From positions 1 through 64,000 of the forward strand of contig CAYNUO010000001.1 in NCBI GenBank assembly GCA_964400405.1: a DNA stretch of 64,000 bases, read 5' to 3'. Positions 17,528 through 25,074 of this stretch are shown in pieces. Position numbers and translations under genes: made by a program. Position 1 is the stretch's first letter, and every line of letters starts with the position of its first letter. The notes below the pieces were generated by a model. It was not told the origin of the DNA, searched no databases, and saw nothing but the letters and a program-made list of their open reading frames with translations. This stretch comes from CANKJK01 sp964400405. GTDB taxonomy: Bacteria > Acidobacteriota > Vicinamibacteria > Vicinamibacterales > UBA2999.

Positions 17528-17910
17528 AGCCGATCGTGCCCGCTGCCTCTCCGGACGCCTATGTGGCCGCCCTCTCCGGTTGGCAGCGCACGCTGGTGGA
17601 CCGCCTCCGGCGCGCGACCTGCTCGGCCGGCACGCTCGACGAGCAGATCAAGTGGGGCCACCTGGTCTACTTCTCGAACGGACCGGTGCTGCTGATTCGC
17701 GCCGAGGAGGAACGGGTGCTCTTCGGGTTCTGGCGAGGACAGCGGCTCCGCAAGCTTGAAGATCGCTTGAAGCCGGGCGGCAAGTACGAGATGGCGACGA
17801 TCGTCCTTCACGAAGGCGACACGCTCAGCCCGGTCAAGGCGAAGGCGCTCGTGAAGGCCGCCATCGAGCTGAACCGCGAGGCCGGGGACCCGCGGGCGGC
17901 GGCGCAGTAA
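17515..17910 (+). CDS. DUF1801-family protein
   Basis: 131 residues. Family features are LRRATCSAGTLDEQIKWGHL (the DUF1801 core with E-x-I-K-W-G), then VYFSNGPVLLIRAEEERVLF, GFWRGQRLRKLEDRLKPGGK, and a C-terminal LVKAAIELN helix. These small cytoplasmic proteins resemble YdhG and have no firmly assigned reaction. The ATG at 17515 or 17524 could start translation; neither has a strong ribosome site. It is convergent with the histidine kinase gene, with a hairpin in the 9-base gap. Confidence 0.8.
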   Translation: MARMKPIVPAASPDAYVAALSGWQRTLVDRLRRATCSAGTLDEQIKWGHLVYFSNGPVLLIRAEEERVLFGFWRGQRLRKLEDRLKPGGKYEMATIVLHEGDTLSPVKAKALVKAAIELNREAGDPRAAAQ

Positions 17911-17914
17911 CCTG

Positions 17915-17929
17915 CGCCGCTACGCGGCG
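17915..17929. terminator. Hairpin between convergent genes
   Basis: CGCCGC-TAC-GCGGCG, a perfect 6-bp stem with a 3-base loop, flanked by CTG/CAG that can extend it. It spans the 9 bases between the DUF1801 stop and the histidine kinase stop. No T-run follows on either side, so it would be a weak or factor-assisted terminator. Confidence 0.35.
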
Positions 17930-18615
17930 GGCAGCGAGAGCGTCACGGTCGTGCCGTCGGCGCCCTCCGTGATCGACAGCGTGCCCCCTGCCTGCTCCGC
18001 CATCGCGCGGCACACATAGAGGCCCAGACCGGCCCGCTCGGCGGGCGCGGATGTAACGAACGGCTCGAACACACGGCCGTTCACGCTCGCGGCGATGCCC
18101 GGACCCGAATCCCGAACGAGCAGTTGTACGTACCCATCACGACGCGCCACGGCGAGTGCGATCTCCGGCTTCGCGACGTCGCGCACGGCGGCTTCGGCAT
18201 TGAGCAGCAGGTTCAGGATGATCTGCAACAGTCGGTCAGGCGCCACGGCCGCCGCGTACGTGGAATCGTCCGCGTCCACACGGACGGCCATGCCGCGGCG
18301 GCGCAAGGCCGTCTCCCTGAGCGCGCAGCCCTGCGTGGCAACGGCCCGCAGGTCCGCCCGCGTGCCGAGCCCCTCCGGCTTCAGCACGTCGCTGATCGCC
18401 CTGAGCCGGGCGGCCATGGTGTGGTGCTGACGCCGGATGCGGTCGAGCCGTGGGCGCGCGTCTTCCCCAAGCGGGCCGTCCTCCATGAGCTCCACCGACC
18501 CGCCGATCACGAGCAGGCCGTTGTTCAGATCGTGGATGAGGCTCGAGACCAGTGACGCCGTCACGGTGGCGTGGTTGAGCAGGATGAGCGCATCGAGCGG
18601 GGGCGCGCCGGCCAT
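17920..18615 (-). CDS. Soluble histidine kinase (HisKA + HATPase) without sensor domain
   Basis: 231 residues. The H-box is SLVSSLIHDLNNGLLVIGGS (His near residue 28), the N-box LLQIILNLLLNAEAAV, the G1 box VRDSGPGIA and the G2 box GLGLYVCRAMAEQAGGTLSI. All catalytic elements are present but there is no input domain or membrane segment, so it must sense through a partner or act in a phosphorelay. The ATG shares one base with the terC stop (TAATG), so it is coupled to terC. No response regulator is adjacent; the nearest orphan receiver is at 11962. Confidence 0.88.
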   Translation of the reverse strand: MAGAPPLDALILLNHATVTASLVSSLIHDLNNGLLVIGGSVELMEDGPLGEDARPRLDRIRRQHHTMAARLRAISDVLKPEGLGTRADLRAVATQGCALRETALRRRGMAVRVDADDSTYAAAVAPDRLLQIILNLLLNAEAAVRDVAKPEIALAVARRDGYVQLLVRDSGPGIAASVNGRVFEPFVTSAPAERAGLGLYVCRAMAEQAGGTLSITEGADGTTVTLSLPAA

Positions 18616-19337
18616 TACTGCCCGTCCCGTCCGCCGTGCTCCTCAAGCGCCGCCGTCTCGCGGACGTCCCCCTTCCACAGCGCATACGTCAGGAAGCCGC
18701 CGAAGATGACGGCAATCGCGCCGAGCGAGATGGTCTTGGGCACTTCGAAATGGACCCACCCGGTGATGTGCGCGTATTCGAGGATGAGCTTGATGCCGAC
18801 CCACGCGATGATCACGAACGCGCCGTCCACCAGCACCGGATAGCGCTCGATGAGCGCGAGCAGCCGCCCGGCCACGAGCCGCATGGTCACGATGCCAAGG
18901 ATGCCGCCCGTGATGACGACCCAGAGCTTCGGGGACATCGCCACGGCCACGAGGACGGAATCGATCGAGAACGCGACGTCCACCAGCTCGACCCGAAGCA
19001 CGGTGGACCAGAACGGCGACAGGCCGAACAACGGCTTCGGGATGGCCGGTGCGCGGCGATCCTGCCCGTCCCCACCCCCTCTGAAATGGGAGACGGCGAG
19101 ATACAACAGGTAGCCGCCGCCGGCGATCTTCACCCACGAGACCTGCATCAGGTAGGCGGCCAGCGCGGTGGCGATCGCGCGAAACACGAAGGCGCCGCCC
19201 ATGCCGTAACGCATGGCCTTCTTCTGCTCGGGCTTGGGAAGCCCGAGCACCATCACGGCGATGACGAGTGCGTTGTCGGCGCTCAGCAGGCCTTCCAGGC
19301 CCACGAGCATTGCGATGGTCAGGAAGTCCGCGCCCAA
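18615..19337 (-). CDS. TerC-family integral membrane protein
   Basis: 240 residues with about seven hydrophobic helices and the TerC signatures GLEGLLSADNALVIAVMV (first helix, metal-site Asp), ELVDVAFSIDSVLVAVAMSP and LVDGAFVIIAWVGIKLILEY. TerC/Alx relatives export Mn2+ or help load exported metalloenzymes. The start is TTG at 19337, chosen because the first conserved helix follows at the usual distance and GAGGA lies 4 bases upstream. The next in-frame ATG, within IAMLVGLE, would trim the first helix. It is divergent from hspR across 71 bases and coupled to the histidine kinase. Confidence 0.9.
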   Translation of the reverse strand: MGADFLTIAMLVGLEGLLSADNALVIAVMVLGLPKPEQKKAMRYGMGGAFVFRAIATALAAYLMQVSWVKIAGGGYLLYLAVSHFRGGGDGQDRRAPAIPKPLFGLSPFWSTVLRVELVDVAFSIDSVLVAVAMSPKLWVVITGGILGIVTMRLVAGRLLALIERYPVLVDGAFVIIAWVGIKLILEYAHITGWVHFEVPKTISLGAIAVIFGGFLTYALWKGDVRETAALEEHGGRDGQ

Positions 19338-19341
19338 GGAG

Positions 19342-19360
19342 TCCTCAGATTACCTGAGGA
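19342..19360 (-). promoter_or_regulatory. Hairpin that can occlude the terC ribosome site
   Basis: TCCTCAG-ATTAC-CTGAGGA is a perfect 7-bp inverted repeat with a 5-base loop. In the terC mRNA its 3' arm contains the GAGGA that must serve as Shine-Dalgarno for the TTG start at 19337, so the folded form would hide the site. It could equally be an operator for a dimeric protein. The space is too small for a yybP-ykoY manganese riboswitch. Confidence 0.4.
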
Positions 19361-19368
19361 ACCCAACC

Positions 19369-19411
19369 TTGACATGGTCCGTATCAATGCCTAGAGTCGA
19401 TCAGACTCATG
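19369..19411 (+). promoter_or_regulatory. hspR promoter with a HAIR-like operator over -10 and start codon
   Basis: TTGACA (19369-19374), 17 bases, then TAGAGT (19392-19397) forms a good sigma-70 promoter. Laid over it is CTAGAGT-CGATCAG-ACTCATG (19391-19411), matching the HspR operator HAIR (CTTGAGT-N7-ACTCAAG) with one mismatch per arm and the exact 7-base spacer. The right arm ends on the hspR ATG itself. HspR autorepression through such sites is established in Streptomyces and Helicobacter. Its use here is inference. Confidence 0.75.
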
Positions 19412-19747
19412 GCACAGACTGTCTTTCTGATCAGCGTGGCCGCCGAACGGCTGGGCATGCACCCGCAGACCCTGCGGAAATACGAACGGCTGGGATTGGT
19501 GCAGCCCTCGCGGACGCTCGGCAGCATGCGCGTGTACACGGACGACGAACTCGCCCGCATCCGGCTCATCCGGCGGCTCGTCGATGAGCACGGCGTGAAC
19601 CTCGCCGGCGTGCAGCGCCTGCTCGACGTTGCTGAAGTGGTGCAGCGCGTGCGTCCGCTGCTCGAGGACGGCGGCATCGAAACGGCGCAGGGCCGGCGGC
19701 AACTCGGCGCCGAGGTCCGCCGCCTTCACCAGATCGTGGGCTTATAG
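19409..19747 (+). CDS. hspR: Heat-shock repressor HspR (MerR family)
   Basis: 112 residues. The MerR-type helix-turn-helix reads SVAAERLGMHPQTLRKYERL near residues 10-30, followed by SRTLGSMRVYTDDELARIRL and LVDEHGVNLAGVQRLLDVAE, the standard HspR sequence. The C-terminal tail is a short helix. HspR represses chaperone operons, with DnaK as a co-repressor in Streptomyces. It heads hspR-cbpA-clpB, as in Deinococcus- or Helicobacter-type arrangements; dnaK is not in this window. No ribosome site precedes the ATG, which lies about 5 bases after the predicted transcript start, so the mRNA may be leaderless. Confidence 0.93.
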   Translation: MAQTVFLISVAAERLGMHPQTLRKYERLGLVQPSRTLGSMRVYTDDELARIRLIRRLVDEHGVNLAGVQRLLDVAEVVQRVRPLLEDGGIETAQGRRQLGAEVRRLHQIVGL

Positions 19748-19755
19748 GGGGCGTG

Positions 19756-20721
19756 ATGGAGTTCAAGGACTACTACACAGCCCTCGGCGTGACCCGGAAC
19801 GCCAGCGAGAAGGACATCAAGCAGGCGTTCCGCCGGCTCGCGCGGAAGTACCACCCGGACGTCAACCCGGGCGACAAGGCAGCCGAGGCACGGTTCAAGG
19901 AGATCAACGAGGCCAACGAGGTGCTCGGCAATCCCGACTCGCGCAAGAAGTACGACGAGCTGGGCGCGAACTGGCGGCAGTACGACCAGGCGCGGGCTGC
20001 CGGTCAGGCGCCGCCGTGGGGCCACGCGGGTCCAGGTGCGGCGGGCCGCACGGTCTCCCCGGATGAGATGGCCGACCTGTTCGGCGACGGCGCATTCTCC
20101 GACTTCTTCAGCACCTTCTTCGGCGGTGCGGCAGGCCCGGCACAGGCGGGCGCGCGCGGCGCGAGGGGACCGGCCGGCGCCCGCGCGGGCAGACGGCCCC
20201 GGCGGGGCCGCGACATCGAGCACGAGCTGGAGCTGACGCTCGAGGAGGTCTTTCACGGTCTCACGAAGCGCCTGGCGCTCCAGTCTGCGAATGGGACGCG
20301 CACGGTGGACGTCCGCATCCCGGCCGGCGTGGGAGACGGCAGCCGCGTGCGCGTGGCGGGCGAAGGCGAGCAGGTGGCCGGGGCGGCCGGAGACCTCTAC
20401 CTCCGGGTGCGGATCGCGCCTCACCCCACGTTCGAGCGCCGCGATCGCGACCTCTACGTGAAGTTGAAGCTGCCTGTCACGACGGCGGTGCTGGGCGGCG
20501 AGGCCGCCGTGCCGACGCTGTCAGGTTCGACCGTGCGGCTCAAGATTCCGCCGCTCACGCAGCCGGGGCAGCTCTTCCGGCTGAAGGGCTACGGCATGCC
20601 GCCGTCTGGCAAGACCGGCGAAGCGGGCGACGCATACGCGCGCGTCGAGGTGCAACTGCCGTCGGCGCTCTCCCCCGCCGCCCGCGAACACTGGGAGCAA
20701 CTGGCCTCGCTCGACCGCTGA
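19756..20721 (+). CDS. CbpA-type DnaJ co-chaperone
   Basis: 321 residues. The J domain (about 1-68) begins DYYTALGVTRNASEKDIKQA and has the essential HPD in ARKYHPDVNPGDKAAEARFK. A Gly/Phe/Ala linker with AGRTVSPDEMADLFGDGAFS leads into an Arg/Ala-rich stretch and the DnaJ_C substrate domain (about 150-305) with GVGDGSRVRVAGEGEQ and PPLTQPGQLFRLKGYGMP. There are no CXXCXGXG zinc repeats, so it is a type II, CbpA-like protein. The ATG at 19756 follows AGGGGG; an adjacent GTG at 19753 is possible. It lies 8 bases after hspR and shares its promoter. Confidence 0.93.
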   Translation: MEFKDYYTALGVTRNASEKDIKQAFRRLARKYHPDVNPGDKAAEARFKEINEANEVLGNPDSRKKYDELGANWRQYDQARAAGQAPPWGHAGPGAAGRTVSPDEMADLFGDGAFSDFFSTFFGGAAGPAQAGARGARGPAGARAGRRPRRGRDIEHELELTLEEVFHGLTKRLALQSANGTRTVDVRIPAGVGDGSRVRVAGEGEQVAGAAGDLYLRVRIAPHPTFERRDRDLYVKLKLPVTTAVLGGEAAVPTLSGSTVRLKIPPLTQPGQLFRLKGYGMPPSGKTGEAGDAYARVEVQLPSALSPAAREHWEQLASLDR

Positions 20722-20748
20722 GGCCGCAGAGGAGTTTCGGAGGATCAG

Positions 20749-23382
20749 ATGGCTGAGTTTCCGTTGACAGAAAAGGCGCAGGCCGCGCTGGTCGCGGCGC
20801 AGAGCCTCGCGAACCAGGCGCACCATGCCGAGGTCACACCCGAGCATCTGCTCGTCGCGCTCATCGAGCAGCCGGGCGGACTGGTGCCGTCCATTCTCTC
20901 GAAGCTGAACATCGGCATCGAGGCCGCCGGCTCACAGGCCCGGACGGCGATGAACCGCACGGCCACGGCCGTCGGCGGAGACGTACGCCCGTCGCCCCGC
21001 CTCAATCTGATCTTCGAGGCCGCGAAGGCCGAAGCCGGCCGTCTCAAGGACGAGTACCTCAGCACCGAGCATCTGCTGCTCGCGCTCGCCGCCGAGGCCG
21101 GCCGATCGCCGGCCGCGGACGTGCTGAAGAAACTCGGCGCCACCCGCGATGCACTGCTGCCGGCGTTGACGCAGGTCCGCGGACATCAGGGCGCGAACTC
21201 GCCGAACCCGGAATCGAGCTACGAAGCGCTCGCCCGCTACGGCCGCGACCTCACCGAGCTGGCCCGCCAGGGCAAGCTGGACCCGGTCATCGGCCGCGAC
21301 GAGGAAGTGCGGCGCGTGATCCAGGTTCTCTCCCGCCGGACCAAGAACAACCCGGTGCTCATCGGCGAGCCCGGCGTCGGCAAGACGGCGATCGTCGAAG
21401 GCCTCGCCCAGCGCGTGGTCCGCGGCGACGTGCCGGAGGGCCTCAAGGACAAGCAGATCTTCGCGCTCGACATGGGTGCGCTCGTGGCCGGCGCCAAGTA
21501 TCGCGGCGAGTTCGAGGAACGGCTGAAGGCGGTGCTCAAGGAGATCACCGAGTCGGCCGGCCGCATCGTGCTCTTCATCGACGAACTGCACACCGTGGTC
21601 GGGGCGGGTGCGGCCGAGGGCGCGATGGACGCCTCGCAGATGCTGAAGCCGATGCTGGCGCGCGGCGAGCTGCACACGATCGGTGCGACGACGCTCGACG
21701 AGTACCGCAAGCACATCGAGAAGGACGCGGCGCTCGAACGCCGCTTCCAGCCCGTGCTCGTCGGTGAGCCGACCGTCGAGGACACGATCTCGATCCTGCG
21801 GGGCCTGCGTGAACGGTACGAGATCCACCACAAGGTGCAGTTCAAGGATGCGGCGCTCGTGGCCGCGGCGGTGCTCTCGAACCGCTACATCGCCGACCGG
21901 TTCCTGCCGGACAAGGCCATCGACCTCATCGACGAGGCGGCCTCGCGCCTGCGCATGGAGATTGACTCCATGCCGGCCGAGCTCGACGAGACGCGACGCC
22001 GCGTGATGCAGCTCGAGATCGAGCGCGAAGCGCTGCGGAAGGAGACGGACCCGGCGTCGAAGGAGCGGCTCTCAAAGCTGGAGCGCGAGCTGGCGGACCT
22101 CAAGGAGGAGGACGCGCGGCTGCAGGCCCAGTGGCAGAAGGAGAAGGCCGACATCCAGGGCAACAGCTCGCTCAAGGAGCAGCTCGAACAGGCGAAGCTC
22201 GCGCTCGACAAGGCGACGCGCGAAGGCGACTACGCGAAGGCGTCGGAGCTGCAGTACGGCCGCATCCCCGAGCTGGAACGGCAGATCGCGGCTCCGGCCG
22301 GCGAGACGGCCCCGGGCGCGGCCCGGATGCTCAAGCTCCAGGTCGACGAGGACGATATCGCCGAGGTCGTCGCCAAGTGGACGCACATCCCCGTCAGCCG
22401 GTTGCTCGAGGGTGAGGTGCAGAAGCTCGTGCGGATGGAGGGCCGCCTGCACCAGCGCGTCGTCGGCCAGAACGAGGCCGTCACCGCGGTGGCCAACGCG
22501 ATCCGCCGTGCCCGCGCGGGCCTCCAGGATCCGAACCGTCCGCTCGGCAGCTTCCTGTTCCTCGGGCCGACCGGGGTCGGCAAGACCGAGCTGGCGCGCG
22601 CGCTCGCCGAGTTCCTGTTCGACGACGACCACGCGATGATCCGCATCGACATGTCGGAATACCAGGAGAAGCACACGGTCGCCCGCATGATCGGCGCGCC
22701 TCCCGGCTACATCGGCTACGACGAGGCCGGGCAGCTCTCCGAGGCCGTGCGGCGTCGCCCGTACGCGGTGGTGCTGTTCGACGAGGTCGAGAAGGCGCAC
22801 CCCGAGGTGCTGAACGTGCTGCTGCAGGTCCTGGACGACGGCCGTCTGACCGACGGCAAGGGCCGCACGGTCGACTTCAAGAACGTGGTCGTGATCATGA
22901 CGTCGAACCTGGGCGGCTCGGCCATCATCGAGGCCACGCTCGGCGGGGGCACCGTGACCGAGAACGTGCGCGCCGCGGTGCAGGAGGCGCTGCGCCACCA
23001 CTTCCGGCCGGAGTTCCTGAACCGCGTCGACGAGACGATCATCTTCCACGCGCTCGACATGGCGGAGCTGACGCGGATCGTCGACATCCAGATCTTCGGG
23101 CTGCTCAAGCGGCTGGGCGAACGCAAGATCGCCGTCACGCTGACGGACGCCGCGAAGCAGTATCTGGTGACCGAGGGCTACGAGCCGGCGTTCGGCGCGC
23201 GCCCGCTGAAGCGGACGCTCCAGCGCAAGGTGCTCGACCCGCTGGCGCTGCGGGTGCTCGAGGGCGAGGTCCGCGAGGGCGACACGGTGGTCGTCGACGG
23301 TGGAAGCGCCGGGCTGACGTTCAGAACCGAGCGGGCCGCCTCGGACGCGGGCGACTCAGTAGTGAAGGCTCAGACCCACTGA
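20749..23382 (+). CDS. clpB: Disaggregase ClpB
   Basis: 877 residues, the family length. The Clp N domain pair spans about 1-145 (HHAEVTPEHLLVALIEQ and YLSTEHLLLALAAEAG). AAA-1 has Walker A GEPGVGKTAIVEG and Walker B IVLFIDELHTVVGAG. The long coiled M domain (about 395-530) is rich in Lys/Glu/Leu. AAA-2 has GPTGVGKTELARALAEF and VVLFDEVEKAHPEVLNVLLQ, with the C-terminal domain ending LDPLALRVLEGEV. With DnaK/DnaJ it extracts proteins from aggregates. A GGAGG lies 6 bases before the ATG. The last 27 bases overlap the convergent beta-barrel gene. Confidence 0.97.
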   Translation: MAEFPLTEKAQAALVAAQSLANQAHHAEVTPEHLLVALIEQPGGLVPSILSKLNIGIEAAGSQARTAMNRTATAVGGDVRPSPRLNLIFEAAKAEAGRLKDEYLSTEHLLLALAAEAGRSPAADVLKKLGATRDALLPALTQVRGHQGANSPNPESSYEALARYGRDLTELARQGKLDPVIGRDEEVRRVIQVLSRRTKNNPVLIGEPGVGKTAIVEGLAQRVVRGDVPEGLKDKQIFALDMGALVAGAKYRGEFEERLKAVLKEITESAGRIVLFIDELHTVVGAGAAEGAMDASQMLKPMLARGELHTIGATTLDEYRKHIEKDAALERRFQPVLVGEPTVEDTISILRGLRERYEIHHKVQFKDAALVAAAVLSNRYIADRFLPDKAIDLIDEAASRLRMEIDSMPAELDETRRRVMQLEIEREALRKETDPASKERLSKLERELADLKEEDARLQAQWQKEKADIQGNSSLKEQLEQAKLALDKATREGDYAKASELQYGRIPELERQIAAPAGETAPGAARMLKLQVDEDDIAEVVAKWTHIPVSRLLEGEVQKLVRMEGRLHQRVVGQNEAVTAVANAIRRARAGLQDPNRPLGSFLFLGPTGVGKTELARALAEFLFDDDHAMIRIDMSEYQEKHTVARMIGAPPGYIGYDEAGQLSEAVRRRPYAVVLFDEVEKAHPEVLNVLLQVLDDGRLTDGKGRTVDFKNVVVIMTSNLGGSAIIEATLGGGTVTENVRAAVQEALRHHFRPEFLNRVDETIIFHALDMAELTRIVDIQIFGLLKRLGERKIAVTLTDAAKQYLVTEGYEPAFGARPLKRTLQRKVLDPLALRVLEGEVREGDTVVVDGGSAGLTFRTERAASDAGDSVVKAQTH

Positions 23383-23994
23383 GGCGCGCCAGAAGCTGAG
23401 CCGTGTGGTTCCGACCCCGACGATGGGGGCGCTGCCTTCCGTGAGCGTCTGCATCCGCCGGAGGTCGAACCGCACGCTCGTCTTCCTGCCCGTGCGGCCG
23501 ATCGCACCCACACCGACAGACAGGGCGCCGTAGTTCTCGCTCACGCCCAGCACGCCGCGCAGGTCGCCCATCCCCACGTGCATCATGCCCGCGCCGACCG
23601 TCAGGTACGGCCGCAACGAGTCGCGCATCACGGCGGCGGGGGCTGACAACAGTACCTGCCCCGTCAGACTCACGACGCGGCTCGACGAAACCAGGCCGCC
23701 CCGGCTCGACGAATCGAAGAAGCCCGGCAGGTAACCGAGGTCACCCTCGAAGCCGAAGATGCCCCGGCCGACACGGCTCAGCGAGACGCCCACGATCGGT
23801 TTGGTGGAGCCTGACGCCTGGTCGAGGTCGATGAGGTTTGTCTGGGCGTCGACCTTGGCGCCGATGAAAGGCGTCACGAGCCAGTCGGCCTGCGCGAACG
23901 CCGGCGTCAGCAGGATGGTGCCGAGGGCGGCCGCCGCGACGTTACGGAACGAACGTGTTGAGGAAGAGCGCGGCAAAGGGCGATACCGTGACAT
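23356..23994 (-). CDS. Outer-membrane beta-barrel protein, unknown role
   Basis: 212 residues with a signal peptide ending at about residue 37 (VAAAALGTILLTPAFAQADW). Alternating aromatic/polar strands follow, such as WLVTPFIGAKVDAQTN, GIFGFEGDLGYLPGFF, LRPYLTVGAGMMHVGMGD and SFWRASVGLSLHY, with a C-terminal aromatic typical of BAM substrates. About eight strands would give an OmpA/OmpW-sized porin-like barrel. Its first 53 bases overlap the end of the upstream serine-hydrolase-like gene in another frame. No internal alternative start preserves the signal peptide, so the overlap appears real. Confidence 0.75.
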   Translation of the reverse strand: MSRYRPLPRSSSTRSFRNVAAAALGTILLTPAFAQADWLVTPFIGAKVDAQTNLIDLDQASGSTKPIVGVSLSRVGRGIFGFEGDLGYLPGFFDSSSRGGLVSSSRVVSLTGQVLLSAPAAVMRDSLRPYLTVGAGMMHVGMGDLRGVLGVSENYGALSVGVGAIGRTGRKTSVRFDLRRMQTLTEGSAPIVGVGTTRLSFWRASVGLSLHY

Positions 23995-25006
23995 CGCCGG
24001 CGGCCATCGCGGGCGGTGCGCTCAGCCCGTCGGTGTTGGCCAGCAGCGCAAACGTCAGCCGGCGTCTGGGCAGCACGAGCACGAGCGAGGAATACGCGTC
24101 GCTGACCGCACCGAATTGCCAGACGACCGGCTCACCGCGGTAGGACTGCACGAACCACCCGAGACCGGCGGGTGTGGCCCGTCCATTCGCCGAGGCCTGA
24201 CTGGCCCAGGCAAGAGACCGCGTCGGCTCGTCGAGCAGCAACCCGTCCGTCAGCAGCGCGGTGGAGAACCGGCCGAAGTCCCGCACGCTCGTCACGAGCC
24301 CCGTCGCGGCATTGACCCCGGCGGGCAGCACGTCACTCCGCACGGGCCGGCCGCGATCGACGCGGTACGGCACGGCCATCTCGCGGAGGACGTCCGCGTA
24401 GCGGGTCAGCGTCGCGCCGTCGAACGCGCCCCGCACCTCGCTGGCCGGATCGACGACGTCCGTGCCCGGCACCGACGACCGCATCGCCAGCCGGTCGAGC
24501 AGTTCGGTCGCAATCACCCGGGCGAACGGCCCGTCGTAGCAGTCCTCGATGATCGGCGTCAGCTGCGTGAAGCGCGCCGGGGCGTACTGGAAGGTGTCGC
24601 CCGGCGTGAGGTGACCCAGCAACTGCCGGACCGTCAGGCCGGGCTGGGCCGTCGGGACCCAGCGCGTGACCGGCTCCTCGAGATTGAGCAGCCCGCGCTC
24701 GCGGCACTGAAGCGCGAGCGTGGAGGCAAACGTCTGCGTCAGGCCGCCGACCGGGAACGGCGTGTCGGGCAGCACCGGCAGGTTGGCCTCGATGCTCCGC
24801 TGGCCGAAGCCGCGCTCCCACTCCGTCACGCCGTCCTGGATGACGACGGACGCCAGCCCCGGAATGCCCGCCTGCTGGCGGACGGCGTCGAGGTAGCGCT
24901 CGAAGAGCGAGAAGGCCAGATTCTGGGCAGCAGCGGGCGTCGACAGCAGGGCCAGCCCCGCCGCCATTACAGCGCCCCGAAATGCCCGTTTCCCCGTTAG
25001 AGACAC
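23942..25006 (-). CDS. Exported beta-lactamase-fold protein lacking the catalytic SxxK
   Basis: 354 residues from a GTG start, with a signal peptide (FRGAVMAAGLALLSTPAAAQ). The fold is that of class C beta-lactamase/DD-peptidase relatives: AGIPGLASVVIQDGVTEWER, then LVTSVRDFGRFSTALLTDGL and PAGLGWFVQSYRG. The nucleophile motif, normally G-S-x-T-K at TPFPVGSLTK, reads PFPVGGLTQTF here, replacing Ser by Gly (residue 88) and Lys by Gln (91). The Tyr motif reads YAPARF and the third motif lacks the usual His/Lys. I infer a non-catalytic binding protein, not a decayed gene, because the frame is intact over its full length. Confidence 0.85.
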   Translation of the reverse strand: MSLTGKRAFRGAVMAAGLALLSTPAAAQNLAFSLFERYLDAVRQQAGIPGLASVVIQDGVTEWERGFGQRSIEANLPVLPDTPFPVGGLTQTFASTLALQCRERGLLNLEEPVTRWVPTAQPGLTVRQLLGHLTPGDTFQYAPARFTQLTPIIEDCYDGPFARVIATELLDRLAMRSSVPGTDVVDPASEVRGAFDGATLTRYADVLREMAVPYRVDRGRPVRSDVLPAGVNAATGLVTSVRDFGRFSTALLTDGLLLDEPTRSLAWASQASANGRATPAGLGWFVQSYRGEPVVWQFGAVSDAYSSLVLVLPRRRLTFALLANTDGLSAPPAMAAGDVTVSPFAALFLNTFVP

Positions 25007-25044
25007 GACGGGCGAATGATAACACCCGCAGCCGGGTGGCTTTC

Positions 25045-25055
25045 TGTGCTACATT
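25045..25055 (+). promoter_or_regulatory. Extended -10 promoter for the DUF4390 gene
   Basis: TGTGCTACATT contains an extended -10 (TGn followed by TACATT, 25050-25055) with no recognisable -35. The predicted start is about 12 bases before the ATG at 25075. The same TGCTAyA core occurs ahead of RNase J (36219) and the exported protein at 43822. Confidence 0.4.
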
Positions 25056-25074
25056 TCGCAGGAATCACGTGCAT

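Noticed and set aside
19338..19408. yybP-ykoY manganese riboswitch upstream of terC
   Set aside because: Only 71 bases separate terC from hspR, already filled by a hairpin and the hspR promoter; none of the riboswitch core motifs is present.
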